Counted from the stretch's first letter, positions 52,032 through 61,770 are shown. The stretch is 64,000 nt of DNA from Hyphomicrobiales bacterium (GCA_019247605.1 JAFBAS010000173.1:1-64000); one strand, 5' to 3'. The notes: generated from the letters alone by a model not told the origin. Program-made: numbers and translations.

Positions 52032-52718
52032 ATGAAGATTCTCGTTGTCGAAGACGATCGTGACGCAGCGGCTTACGTTCAGAAAGCTCTGCGAGAAGAA
52101 GGGCATGTCGTCGATCAGGCTTTCGACGGACTCGATGGATATGCGCTCGCGCGCGAGGGCAGCTATGACGTGCTGATCGTCGATCGCATGTTGCCCAAGC
52201 TCGACGGCCTGTCGCTTGTGCGCTCGCTTCGCGAACAGGATGTGCACACGCCCGTTCTCTTTCTTTCGGCGCTCGGTCAAGTCGATGACCGGGTAAAGGG
52301 CTTGAGAGCCGGTGGCGACGACTACCTAACCAAACCTTATGCTTTCTCCGAGCTGCTCGCCCGCATCGAGGTTTTGGCGCGCCGTCGTGGCGTCGGCCCG
52401 GCCCGCGAGGAGACGGTCTACCAGGTCGGCGATCTCGAGCTCGACCGCCTGTCGCGGCGTGTCACAAGGGCAGGCCAGACACTCGATTTGCAGCCGCGCG
52501 AGTTCCGCCTTCTGGAATACATGATGCGGCACGCGGGACAAGTGGTCACGCGCACGATGCTGCTCGAGAACGTCTGGGATTATCACTTCGATCCGCAGAC
52601 GAATGTCATCGATGTGCATGTGTCGCGGCTGCGCGGCAAGATCGACAAGGGCTTCGATCGCCCTTTGCTGCAGACGGTGCGCGGAGCCGGGTATGTGATC
52701 CGTGACGGCGCTCGGTAA
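52032..52718 (+). CDS. OmpR-family response regulator
   Basis: A 228-residue regulator. The receiver has phospho-acceptor Asp51 in LIVDRMLP and Lys in YLTKPY, and the winged helix has LDLQPREFRLLEYMMRHAGQ and TNVIDVHVSRLRGKI. It is distinct from FeuP (no close text identity) and resembles regulators of the CopR/QseB group, though the signal is unknown. The ATG at 52032 lies about 80 bp after the degP terminator. The sensor gene overlaps its end by 17 bp. Confidence 0.9.
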   Translation: MKILVVEDDRDAAAYVQKALREEGHVVDQAFDGLDGYALAREGSYDVLIVDRMLPKLDGLSLVRSLREQDVHTPVLFLSALGQVDDRVKGLRAGGDDYLTKPYAFSELLARIEVLARRRGVGPAREETVYQVGDLELDRLSRRVTRAGQTLDLQPREFRLLEYMMRHAGQVVTRTMLLENVWDYHFDPQTNVIDVHVSRLRGKIDKGFDRPLLQTVRGAGYVIRDGAR

Positions 52719-54120
52719 GCTCGTCCGCACGACTGCGTTCCGGCTGACCCTCGCCTACGCACTCCTCTTCGCGGTCATTTCCGCCGGCGTGCTTGGTTAC
52801 GTGGCCTGGAACGGGCGCCAGCTCGTCGAGCAGGGCATGCGCGAGACCGTGGATGCGGAGGTCAACGGCCTCATCGACCAGTTTCGCGCGGGCGGCATCC
52901 GACGGCTCGTCGCCACGGTCGAGCAGCGCACGCGCCGGCCTGGCTCGTCGCTCTATTTGGTGACGACTTTCGTGGGTGAGGCGCTGGCCGGCAATGTGGC
53001 TCGCCTGCCGACGAGCGTGCTGACCTCCGCCGGCGAAAACCCCGACACACCTTACGAACGCCTCGACGACCCCGACGATGTGACGCATCACGCCTATGTG
53101 CGCGTGTTCCTGCTTCCTGGTGGATTTCGCCTCGTGGTCGGGCGCGATCTCGGTGAGCTCAACGGCCTAGGTCAGGCGGTGAAGCGCGCCTTCCTTTTGG
53201 CACTTGCCATGCTCACCGCGCTCGGCCTCATCGGCGGCTTCTTCGTAGCGCGCCGGGTGCTGGCGCGCATCGATTCGATGACGGAAAGCGCCAATGCCAT
53301 CATGGCGGGGGCGCTCACCACGCGCCTGCCGCTCGCCGGCTCGAATGACGAACTCGATCGGCTCGCCGCCTCGCTCAACGCCATGCTCGATCGAATTGGG
53401 GATCTGTTGGCCGGCCTGAAGGAGGTTTCGGACAATATCGCCCATGATCTCAAGACGCCTTTGACGCGCTTGCGCAGCGGCGCCGAGGAAGCGCTTCGGC
53501 TGGCCAAGAACCCGCAAGACTATCGCCAGGCTCTCGAGCGCACGATCGAAGAAAGCGATAAGCTGATCAGCGTCTTCAACGCTCTTTTGATGATCGCGCG
53601 GGCGGAAGGCGGGCGCGCGGCCGAGAACATGGTGCAATTCGACGCGGCCGAGATCGCACGTTCCGTCGTCGAGCTTTACGAGCCGCTTGCCGAAGAGGCA
53701 GGCGTTTCTCTCTCGGTCGAGGCTCCGGGAAGCTTGCAAGCCCATGGCAATCGCGAGCTTGCCGGGCAGGCGCTCGCCAATCTCGTGGACAATGCCCTGA
53801 AATATGCGAGCAGGGAGGAACCCGAGCTTCCGGGCGCAATGGCGAAGGTTCAGGTCTCGGCACGCTCCAATGGAGACGGAACGACCGAGGTTTCGGTCGC
53901 CGATCACGGGCCGGGCATTCCCGAGGCCGATCGCGAGCGGGTGCTCGAGCGCTTCGTGCGACTTGAAGGCAGCAGGACGCGGCCGGGCTTCGGTCTCGGC
54001 TTGAGCCTCGCCAACGCCGTCATGCGCCTGCATGGCGGTTCGCTGAAGCTCGAGGACAATCATCCGGGGTTGCGCGCGACTTTGTGCTTTCCGCCACCTT
54101 TCGCGGGCGCTGCGAGGTGA
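52702..54120 (+). CDS. sensor histidine kinase, partner of the preceding regulator
   Basis: A 472-residue kinase. There are two membrane segments (about 14-36 and 163-185) around a 125-residue periplasmic region, then HAMP (RRVLARIDSMTESANAIMAG), DNIAHDLKTPLTRLRS (His248), N-box NLVDNALKYAS, DHGPGIPE and GFGLGLSLANAVM. All motifs are intact. The GTG start overlaps the regulator gene by 17 bp, and its stop overlaps the glnE GTG by 4 bp, so the three genes look translationally coupled. Confidence 0.92.
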   Translation: MTALGKLVRTTAFRLTLAYALLFAVISAGVLGYVAWNGRQLVEQGMRETVDAEVNGLIDQFRAGGIRRLVATVEQRTRRPGSSLYLVTTFVGEALAGNVARLPTSVLTSAGENPDTPYERLDDPDDVTHHAYVRVFLLPGGFRLVVGRDLGELNGLGQAVKRAFLLALAMLTALGLIGGFFVARRVLARIDSMTESANAIMAGALTTRLPLAGSNDELDRLAASLNAMLDRIGDLLAGLKEVSDNIAHDLKTPLTRLRSGAEEALRLAKNPQDYRQALERTIEESDKLISVFNALLMIARAEGGRAAENMVQFDAAEIARSVVELYEPLAEEAGVSLSVEAPGSLQAHGNRELAGQALANLVDNALKYASREEPELPGAMAKVQVSARSNGDGTTEVSVADHGPGIPEADRERVLERFVRLEGSRTRPGFGLGLSLANAVMRLHGGSLKLEDNHPGLRATLCFPPPFAGAAR

Positions 54121-57062
54121 AATCCGCGAGCAGCGGCACGCCGTACGCCGCGGAGCTTTCGTCTGAGGCGCTGATCGCGCGCATTGCCGCAGCGCCGCGA
54201 GCCAGGACCGGCCGCCGCAAGGACGCGGTCAAGCCCTTCATCGAGGCGATCGAGAACAGCGATCTGGCCGCGCGCCTTGCAGGAATTTTGAGGCCGACGC
54301 CAAAAGCTCTGCGGCTCGTCACGGCGATCCTCGATCACTCACCCTTTCTCTCGCGTGTCGTAACAACGCACCCGCACTGGCTTCTCGAGGCGCTCGTCGA
54401 TCAGCCGGAGCGCCACCTCGAAGGCCTGATCGAGGAGATGACACGCGCCGGCGCTCACGCGGCAGACGACACGGCGATCATGCCGGCGCTTCGCCACGCG
54501 CGTCGGCGCGCGGCGCTTCTCGTCGCGCTTGCCGATCTCGGCGGCATCTGGAGCCTCGATGAGGTGACCGAAGCTTTGACGCGTTTCGCCGATCACGCGG
54601 TTGCGCTCGCCACCGAGCACGTCCTGCGCGATGCTCACCGTTCCGGTCGCCTCGTTCTCCCCGATCCGAACCATCCTGGAAGGGGCTCCGGTTTCGTGCT
54701 GATCGCCATGGGCAAGCACGGCGCACGGGAGCTCAATTATTCGAGTGATATCGATCTCATCGCGCTGCACGATCCGGCAACGGCAAGCGTTGCCGAGGGC
54801 GTCGAGGTCGACGCCCTCTTCGCCCGTCTCACACAAAGGGTTGTGCGCCTGTTGCAATCGCGGACGGATGACGACTACGTGTTGCGTGTCGACTTGAGAC
54901 TGCGTCCGGATCCGTCCTCGACACCGCCCTGCGTGCCACTCGCCGCGGCTTACCAATATTACGAGACCATCGGCCAGAACTGGGAGCGCGCCGCCTTCAT
55001 CAAGGCGCGCCCAGTCGCGGGCGACCTGGAGATGGGCCGGCGTTTCCTCGCCGAGCTCACCCCTTTCGTGTGGCGCCGTCATCTCGATTTTCAGGCGGTC
55101 GCGGCGCTGCGTGGTCTCTGGCTCGATGTGCGAACCGTGCATGGCGATGACGAGGCCATCAGCGGGCGCAACGTCAAGCTCGGGCCTGGCGGCATTCGCG
55201 AATGCGAGCTTGCGACGCAAGCGCTGCAGCTCGTCTTCGGCGGTCGAGACGCGAGACTTCGCGGTCCGCGCACGCTCTCCATGCTCAAGGCGCTCGCCGA
55301 GGCCGGACACCTTCCGAAGGAAGCACGCAAGCGGCTTTCGGAGGCCTATCGCTTCTTGAGGACGATCGAGCATCGGTTGCAGATGCGCAACGACGAGCAG
55401 ACGCAAATTCTCCCGCAACAGGGCGCCGATCTCGAAGACTTCGCGCGCTGGTCCGGATTCGCGAGCGCCGCGGCTTTCGAGAAGGAGTTCGCGGCGCGCA
55501 CCTCGCAGGTGCGGCTCGAAGCGCAGAAGGCGTTTGGCGGGAGCGAGGTCGGCTCTCGCTCGTCCAGTACCAGCTTTACGAAAAAGGAGCTTGCCGCGAA
55601 GGGATTTCGCCGGCCGGCCGAAGCCTCGCGCCTGATTGTCGGCTGGACCGCGCCGCCCGAACGTCCCACGGCGCGCAGCATCAAGGTGCGTGACGCTCTC
55701 TCGGCATTGTTGGGTGATTTGATCGAGTCCTTCGCCGCCACCGACGATCCTGACGCGGCCATCGCCACTTTCGACCGCAGCTTCGAGCGCATCGCGGCGC
55801 CGGCCGAGCTCTTCTCGATACTCGGCGAGAGCGAAAGGCTGCGGCGCCTCTTTGCCGCGATGCTCGGCTCTGCGCCTCGCCTCGCCGAGGCGATCGTGCA
55901 AAGGCCCCATCTCCTCGACGTCTTCATCGACGTGCGATCGCTTTCCGAGCCCCAAGTGCCGCGGCGCGTCGCGAGCCGGCTCGCGGCGCGCCTCGCGGCC
56001 GGAACTTCGCACGAGGAGGCGCTCGATCTTTTGCGGGACGCGGGGCGCGAGGAGTGGTTCATGGCAGGCGCGCGCTTCCTCGGGGGTGGCTTGGATGGCG
56101 CCCATCTCGGAGCGGCCTATACGGCGGTCGCTGAAGCCTCGCTTCAGGTCGCGCTCGACATCACGCGCCAAGCTTTCGCGGCCGAGCATGGCACGGTCAA
56201 TGGCTCGCGTCTTGCAGCGATCGCGTTGGGAAGACTTGGCGCGAGTGAGATGACCGCGACATCTGATCTCGACCTGATCATCGTTTATGATCTCCCCGAC
56301 AACGCGGCCGCCTCCGACGGACACCGCCCGCTCGATCCGGTTCTCTATTTCTCGCGTCTCACGCACCGCCTGATTACCGCGATCTCCGCGCCCACTTCGC
56401 ATGGACGCCTCTACGACATCGATATGCGGCTTCGTCCGTCAGGCGGTAAGGGGCCCGTGGCGCTGCCGCTCGCAGCTTTTGTCAACTACCAGGAAAAGGA
56501 AGCCGAGACCTGGGAGCATCTCGCGCTCACCCGGGCGAGACCGGTGGCCGGAGATGCTGATCTGTGCCGTGTCGTCGCGAGTGCGATCCGGCGCGTCCTC
56601 TCTCGCAGGAGGGATCCAGCGCGGGTCGCGGGCGACGTGAGGGAGATGCGCCAGCTGCTCGCTTCCGAGAAGGGTGAGAACGACGCGGCCGATTTGAAGA
56701 ACATGCGCGGTGGGCTTGTCGACATCGACTTTTGCGCCCAGTTCCTCATGCTCGCCAATGCGGCAAACCAGCGGAGCCTGCTGACCCACTCGGTCGAAGC
56801 GAGCCTCATGCAGGCGGCCGCGCAAGGGTTGCTTGCGAAAGTCGAGGCGCGCGCACTTGTGAGCGCGCGCGCCCTTTTCAGCGAGCTTCTGCAACGCGAG
56901 CGCCTTCGCTCGACCGAGGCTTCCCCGACGAATTGGAACGACGCTTCGATCGTCCGGAACATTGCCCGCGATCTCGGCATGGCCTCAGGAACTGCCCTGG
57001 CGCGCAAGGTCGAAGCGCTCCGCGCTGAGGTGCAGGGAATTTACCAGCGTGTGCTCGGGTGA
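54117..57062 (+). CDS. glnE: bifunctional glutamine synthetase adenylyltransferase/adenylyl-removing enzyme GlnE
   Basis: A 981-residue enzyme that switches glutamine synthetase off by adenylylation and on by phosphorolysis, under PII control. There are two nucleotidyltransferase domains: IAMGKHGARELNYSSDIDLI (about 195, removing activity) and ALGRLGASEMTATSDLDLII (about 702, adenylylation), with a PII-responsive helical region between and after. The GTG at 54117 overlaps the kinase stop (GTGA); an ATG 11 codons upstream would lie inside the kinase gene. A Ser/Thr/Lys-rich stretch near residues 480-495 is a local linker. Confidence 0.95.
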   Translation: MKSASSGTPYAAELSSEALIARIAAAPRARTGRRKDAVKPFIEAIENSDLAARLAGILRPTPKALRLVTAILDHSPFLSRVVTTHPHWLLEALVDQPERHLEGLIEEMTRAGAHAADDTAIMPALRHARRRAALLVALADLGGIWSLDEVTEALTRFADHAVALATEHVLRDAHRSGRLVLPDPNHPGRGSGFVLIAMGKHGARELNYSSDIDLIALHDPATASVAEGVEVDALFARLTQRVVRLLQSRTDDDYVLRVDLRLRPDPSSTPPCVPLAAAYQYYETIGQNWERAAFIKARPVAGDLEMGRRFLAELTPFVWRRHLDFQAVAALRGLWLDVRTVHGDDEAISGRNVKLGPGGIRECELATQALQLVFGGRDARLRGPRTLSMLKALAEAGHLPKEARKRLSEAYRFLRTIEHRLQMRNDEQTQILPQQGADLEDFARWSGFASAAAFEKEFAARTSQVRLEAQKAFGGSEVGSRSSSTSFTKKELAAKGFRRPAEASRLIVGWTAPPERPTARSIKVRDALSALLGDLIESFAATDDPDAAIATFDRSFERIAAPAELFSILGESERLRRLFAAMLGSAPRLAEAIVQRPHLLDVFIDVRSLSEPQVPRRVASRLAARLAAGTSHEEALDLLRDAGREEWFMAGARFLGGGLDGAHLGAAYTAVAEASLQVALDITRQAFAAEHGTVNGSRLAAIALGRLGASEMTATSDLDLIIVYDLPDNAAASDGHRPLDPVLYFSRLTHRLITAISAPTSHGRLYDIDMRLRPSGGKGPVALPLAAFVNYQEKEAETWEHLALTRARPVAGDADLCRVVASAIRRVLSRRRDPARVAGDVREMRQLLASEKGENDAADLKNMRGGLVDIDFCAQFLMLANAANQRSLLTHSVEASLMQAAAQGLLAKVEARALVSARALFSELLQRERLRSTEASPTNWNDASIVRNIARDLGMASGTALARKVEALRAEVQGIYQRVLG

Positions 57063-57091
57063 TTGATCCGCGAGCGCGCGTGGGTTGTCGC

Positions 57092-58762
57092 CTAGGCTGC
57101 CTCAGCGTTGAGGGTGTCCGCCGAGACGAAGTTCTGTCCCCGCGGCAGGCTCAGCACTACGATCGGGCCTAATCGCGAGGCTGAACGTGATCTGACGCGC
57201 AACCTTCCACCATGCAGCTCGACGAGCGAACGCGCCAGGGCGAAACCAAGGCTCGTGCCTTGACGCCGCTCGATCTGATCCGTGCCTACGGTCGCGGGCA
57301 ATGCTTCCGAGATGAAAAGTCTCGGCCGGACACTCGTGTCGCTGCCGACCACATGGATGCTGAGATGGCGCGGATAAAGCTTTGCGCGGATTTTGACGGT
57401 GCCACCTTCGCCGGTGTGGTCGACGGCATCGCGCGCAATATGCACGAGCACTTTGATCAGCGCGCGAGAGTCCGCCTCGATCAAGGGCGCGGGTGGTGCC
57501 TCGATCACGAGCTTCTGCTTGCGCGCTCGAGCGGCGTCGGCGACGCCGGTCGCGGCTTCCCCGAGTATGTCCTTGAGAAGCGCGGGCTGCCGCTTGATGC
57601 GCCGCCTGCCGGACTCGATGCGCGCCATCTCCAGGATGTCGGAAACCACGCTCAAAAGGTATTCGCCGCTGCGGCGGATGTCGCTCACATACTCCCCGTA
57701 TTTCGCACTGCCGAGCGAACCGAAGAGGCCTGTCTCCATGATCTCGGAGAAGCCGATGATTGCGTTCAGTGGAGTGCGCAACTCATGGCTCATATTGGCG
57801 AGGAATTCCGCCTTCGCGCGGTTGGCGCTCTCGATGCGCTTGCGCTGGGCAAGGTAATGCTCGACGAGCGCGCCGAGCTCGCAGGATTGACGCTCGATCT
57901 CCTCCCTCGAGCGTTCGAGATCAGCAAGCATGGCGACGAGGCGCTGCTCCTTCTCGAGCACCTCTTGCTCGTTGCGCCACGTATCCATGAGCGCGGTCTG
58001 CATCTTCGCGCGGATTTGCCGGCTCTCGTTCTTGGCGAGGCGCGCCGAGCGTCGCTGCCAAATACAAGCCGCGGCGAGAATGAGGATGACGCACGCGCCG
58101 GTCGCCGCGAGCCGCGCGAGCTGCTGCGCGTGCGCTTGCCACAGGGTGAGCATGTGCGCTGTCGGCGCGACGATTGCAACTTGACCGAGCGGTGCCGCGA
58201 GGTTTCGGATCGCCACGATGGAATCGACGCCATCCGGTGTGATGACCCGTGCGGCGTTCGTGCGGTTCGTTTCGGCGATATGCTCGCGCCCAACAAGATC
58301 CGCGATGGACCTGATCTCGCGTTGGAACCCGAGGCTGGCGACGATTTGGCCGGAGCGATCGGTTACGCCTACGAGCATCTCGCTGGGCGGCACATGGAAG
58401 GGCAGGGCGGCAGTCAAGAGGCGCTGCGCGTTTGCAAGCGCTGGCTCCTTTGCGGAATTGGCGTCGCCCGCCAGTTTGGGCAAAGTGGCCGCGGATACCG
58501 AAGAGTTGTCGAGGCGTTGAGCGATCAGCGAGGCGGTCGCATCGGCTTGCTCGAGCGCTTGTCCCAGATGGAGCTCGCGCGCAGCGTAAAGGTCGAGCAG
58601 GGTTTGGGCACTCGCGAGGGTGAGAGCGAGGAGCACCATGAACGCAAGCGCCGCCCGCATCAGAAATCGGCTCGGCAAGGAGATGGGAAGGGTTCTCGTG
58701 CTCGCCGCTCGCCCCGAAACAGCCGCGTGCAAGGGCGGCACGGCCGCGTCCATGCGCGCCAT
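57092..58762 (-). CDS. membrane histidine kinase with degenerate ATP-binding domain
   Basis: A 556-residue protein. A membrane segment at about 34-54, a periplasmic Cache-like region, a second segment (about 221-236), a long coiled coil (about 245-310), then LANMSHELRTPLNAIIGFSE (His326) in a PleC/DivJ-like dimerisation domain. The catalytic domain is altered: the N-box reads HIARDAVDHT, the DxGxG box is missing (VVGSDTSVRP) and the G2 box is GTSLGFAL. GGAGG lies 7 nt before the ATG. It may work as a phosphatase, scaffold or weak kinase. It converges with glnE 29 bp away; no response regulator is adjacent. Confidence 0.85.
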   Translation of the reverse strand: MARMDAAVPPLHAAVSGRAASTRTLPISLPSRFLMRAALAFMVLLALTLASAQTLLDLYAARELHLGQALEQADATASLIAQRLDNSSVSAATLPKLAGDANSAKEPALANAQRLLTAALPFHVPPSEMLVGVTDRSGQIVASLGFQREIRSIADLVGREHIAETNRTNAARVITPDGVDSIVAIRNLAAPLGQVAIVAPTAHMLTLWQAHAQQLARLAATGACVILILAAACIWQRRSARLAKNESRQIRAKMQTALMDTWRNEQEVLEKEQRLVAMLADLERSREEIERQSCELGALVEHYLAQRKRIESANRAKAEFLANMSHELRTPLNAIIGFSEIMETGLFGSLGSAKYGEYVSDIRRSGEYLLSVVSDILEMARIESGRRRIKRQPALLKDILGEAATGVADAARARKQKLVIEAPPAPLIEADSRALIKVLVHIARDAVDHTGEGGTVKIRAKLYPRHLSIHVVGSDTSVRPRLFISEALPATVGTDQIERRQGTSLGFALARSLVELHGGRLRVRSRSASRLGPIVVLSLPRGQNFVSADTLNAEAA

Positions 58763-58867
58763 GCTCTGGCCTCCGTCGTCGTGTCGTGTGAGTGTTCGGT
58801 GGGGAAGTTTCTACGCCGCCAACCCCCGAATCACCTTCATTCGAATCTTCCGGTGACTCCTTGTCCA

Positions 58868-58901
58868 GTCCAAAAATTGGCCAGGTTGAATTTTTTTGGA
58901 C
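58868..58901. repeat. AT-rich inverted repeat between pepN and the kinase gene
   Basis: GTCCAAAAATT (58868-58878) and AATTTTTTTGGAC (58889-58901) are inverted copies differing by two T, in the 267-bp gap downstream of pepN and upstream of the kinase on the minus strand. A further A7 tract follows. The element stands out in base composition and could be a promoter/operator for the kinase or the end of the pepN transcript. Confidence 0.45.
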
Positions 58902-59029
58902 AAAAAAAGAACGAATTCGCGCAAAGCGAGTCTCGCGAGAAATTTGCAACGCTTGGGCGGTGGTCGGTTGTGCTTCTCTTCGCCACAGGCGAGTTTCAAA
59001 ATGCACGCCCTCGCATCGTGACGTTCCGC

Positions 59030-61672
59030 TCAGGCGAGAGAGCGCGTGACGATATCGGCGACGTCCGCCGAAAGCTTCGGTTTGGCCGCGAGGCGCCGCA
59101 AGGCGGCCTCAGCCTTCGCGCGGCGGACCGGCTCCATGCTCCGCCAGGTTCGAAACGAGGTCAGAAGCCGCGCCGCAACGGCGGGGTTTGAGCCATCCAA
59201 ATCGGCAACGACCCTAGTGATGAAATCGTAACCCGCGCCATCAACTCGGTTGAATCCCGATTGATTGCCCATGGCAAATCCCATGACGAGTGCGTAGACC
59301 CGGTTCGGATTGCTGAAAGAAAAGGCGCCATGCGCGGTCAGGCGCTCGACCCTTTCGAGCGTGCCCGGTTCCGGAATGCGCGCCTGCAAGCCGAACCATT
59401 TGTCGAGAACCAGCGGGTCTCGTGCATAGGCGCGCTCGAACTTGGCAAGCGCGTCCTCGCGCATCTCGCCAGGGGCCCGCATAAGCGCGCCAAGCGCGGC
59501 GAGCTTGTCGTTCATGTTGCCCGCCGACTTGAATTGCGCTTGCGCCAAGGGTCCGTTGCGCTTCGGATCGGCAATCACGAGCAACGCGAGCGCGCTGTTG
59601 CGCAATTGCCGCCGCGCGGCGCTTTGCGCATCGGGCGAATAGGGGCCGCTTTGCGCGAGCCGCTCATAGGCGGCGCGCAAAGGAGCGTCGAGCGCCTCCC
59701 CCATGGCGCGCGAAAGTGCGTCGCGGATTTCGAGGATGGCGTCCGGGTCGACGTCTTTGCCGATTTCGCGGACGATATCCTGCTCGGATGGGATCGAAAG
59801 CGCCTCGGCCGCGAAGGCGTGATCCGGCTCGCTCGTCAAGAGAGGGTCGAGCGCTGTGAAAAAACGCGGATCGAAGCGCACGAGCTCGGCATGCCCTGGC
59901 TCCTTGAGCGCGGCGATCATCATTCGGGAGGCGAAGGTCTGGATCGCCTGCCAGCGGTTGAAGCGATCCGGATCGTGACCGGCAAGTAGCAGGAGCTCGT
60001 CGATGCTTTGCGGAAAGTCGAGGCGCACCGGCGCCGAGAAGCCTCGCAAAAGCGAGGCGACCGGCTTTTCCGCAACGCCCCTGAAACGGATCTCGTCCTT
60101 TGCTTGGCGCAGGACGAATACTCCGTCCGAACGCCAATCGGGATGCTCGCAATCGAGCTTCAGTTCCTTGCCCTGGGCCGATAGAAGACCGATCGCAATC
60201 GGGATCTCGACCGGCGCTTTCTCGGGTTGACCGGGCGTGGACGGCGTCGTCTGCGAGAAGCATAAGGTCGTGATCCGCGAGGCGGGATCGTGACGCTCGC
60301 TCACCTGGATGACGGGGGTGCCTGCCTGCTCGTACCAGCGCATGAATTGCGAAAAATCCCGACCCGTCACGTCCGCGAAACAGGCGACGAAATCCTCGAC
60401 CGTCGCCGCCATGCCGTCGCAACGCTCGAAGTAAAGATCCATGCCGCGCCGAAAAGCATCCGCGCCGATGATCTCCTTCAGCATGCGGATGACTTCCGCG
60501 CCCTTTTCGTAAACTGTGGCCGTGTAGAAATTGTTGATCTCGTGGTAGAGGCGCGGCCGCACCGGATGGGCGAGAGGGCCCGAGTCTTCCGCGAACTGAA
60601 CGAGGCGCAACGTGCGCACATCCCCGATCCGCTTCACCGTGCGCGAGCGCATGTCCGACGTGAATTCATGATCTCGAAAGACCGTGAGCCCCTCTTTCAA
60701 AGACAATTGGAACCAGTCTCGGCAGGTGATCCTGTCGCCGGTCCAATTGTGGAAATATTCATGTGCGATGATCGCCTCGATATGGGCGTAATCGGCATCC
60801 GTGGCAGTCTCGGCGCTCGCCAGCACATATTTGTCGTTGAAGATGTTGAGCCCCTTGTTCTCCATGGCGCCCATGTTGAAATCCGAAACGGCGACGATGT
60901 TGAAGACATCGAGGTCGTATTCGCGCCCGAACGCCTCCTCGTCCCATCGCATCGAACGCTTGAGCGCTTCGAGCGCATAGGTGGCGCGACTTTCCTTGCC
61001 GGGCTCGACATAGATGCCGAGCTCGACCTTGCGTCCCGAGCGCGTTTCGAAACGACCCGGCACGCAAGCAAGACGCCCGCCAACGAGCGCGAAAAGATAG
61101 GTCGGCTTCGGCCAAGGGTCGTGCCAGACGGCGAAATGACGCGTGCTCTCCTCGACCGTGCCTTCAAGCACCTTGTTGCCGTTGGCGAGGAGCACCGGCG
61201 CTTCCTCGCGCTCGGCCTCGATGCGCGTGGTGTAGATCGCGAGCACGTCCGGGCGATCCTGGAAAAAGGTGATGCGCCGAAACCCTTGGGCTTCGCACTG
61301 CGTGCAATAGGTTCCGCTCGAGCGGTAAAGGCCGAAGAGCTTTGTATTCGTCGTCGGGTCGAGCTTCGTCTCAACGTCGAGGAGGAATCGGCGCGATGGT
61401 GGCGAGACAAGGGTGAGCGAAGTCTCGCTCATCACATACTCATTAGGTTCGAGCGAACGGCCATCGAGGGTGATCGAGACAAGCGTCAGCTCGTCGGCGT
61501 CGAGAACGAGAGGCGCGCCCTCGACGCCTCGCGGGTTCGGCACATAGGCGGTGCGAGCGCGCACACGCGTGGCGCGCGGGTCGAGGAAGAAGTCGAGGTC
61601 GACCGTTTCAACGAGATAATCGGGAACGCGATAATCCTCGAGGCGGATGGGAAGCGAGGTTTCGGGACGCAT
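59030..61672 (-). CDS. pepN: aminopeptidase N
   Basis: An 880-residue M1 zinc aminopeptidase that trims N-terminal residues from peptides in the cytoplasm. GAMENKGLNIF (about 267) is the exopeptidase motif and HEYFHNWTGDRITCRDWFQLSLKEG (about 304) includes the HExxH zinc site and the distal Glu. Length and the C-terminal helical domain match E. coli PepN (870 aa). The ATG at 61672, with AGAGAG upstream, starts MRPETSLPIRLEDYR, the family-typical opening. A palindrome lies 81-98 bp upstream. Confidence 0.95.
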   Translation of the reverse strand: MRPETSLPIRLEDYRVPDYLVETVDLDFFLDPRATRVRARTAYVPNPRGVEGAPLVLDADELTLVSITLDGRSLEPNEYVMSETSLTLVSPPSRRFLLDVETKLDPTTNTKLFGLYRSSGTYCTQCEAQGFRRITFFQDRPDVLAIYTTRIEAEREEAPVLLANGNKVLEGTVEESTRHFAVWHDPWPKPTYLFALVGGRLACVPGRFETRSGRKVELGIYVEPGKESRATYALEALKRSMRWDEEAFGREYDLDVFNIVAVSDFNMGAMENKGLNIFNDKYVLASAETATDADYAHIEAIIAHEYFHNWTGDRITCRDWFQLSLKEGLTVFRDHEFTSDMRSRTVKRIGDVRTLRLVQFAEDSGPLAHPVRPRLYHEINNFYTATVYEKGAEVIRMLKEIIGADAFRRGMDLYFERCDGMAATVEDFVACFADVTGRDFSQFMRWYEQAGTPVIQVSERHDPASRITTLCFSQTTPSTPGQPEKAPVEIPIAIGLLSAQGKELKLDCEHPDWRSDGVFVLRQAKDEIRFRGVAEKPVASLLRGFSAPVRLDFPQSIDELLLLAGHDPDRFNRWQAIQTFASRMMIAALKEPGHAELVRFDPRFFTALDPLLTSEPDHAFAAEALSIPSEQDIVREIGKDVDPDAILEIRDALSRAMGEALDAPLRAAYERLAQSGPYSPDAQSAARRQLRNSALALLVIADPKRNGPLAQAQFKSAGNMNDKLAALGALMRAPGEMREDALAKFERAYARDPLVLDKWFGLQARIPEPGTLERVERLTAHGAFSFSNPNRVYALVMGFAMGNQSGFNRVDGAGYDFITRVVADLDGSNPAVAARLLTSFRTWRSMEPVRRAKAEAALRRLAAKPKLSADVADIVTRSLA

Positions 61673-61752
61673 CCTGGTCTCTCTTGCTGTTGAAAACGGC
61701 TCGCCGCGATGAAGCGACGGAATTTGTCCGAACGAGGCCTTAGGCGGGCGTG

Positions 61753-61770
61753 CCGACATAATTATGTCGG
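61753..61770. promoter_or_regulatory. perfect 18-bp palindrome between the CDF gene and pepN
   Basis: CCGACATAATTATGTCGG is a perfect palindrome that begins 4 bp after the cation transporter stop and lies about 80 bp before the pepN ATG on the minus strand. It has no spacer and no following U-tract, so it looks more like a protein-binding site than a terminator. Confidence 0.5.

Noticed and set aside
54339-56402. A 687-codon open frame antisense to glnE, and similar long frames at 57212-59191, 13947-15392, 60290-61693, 16046-16888 and 449-1717
   Set aside because: All lie opposite or across clear conserved genes; high GC keeps alternative frames open. Their translations are Arg/Glu/His-rich with no domain motifs.
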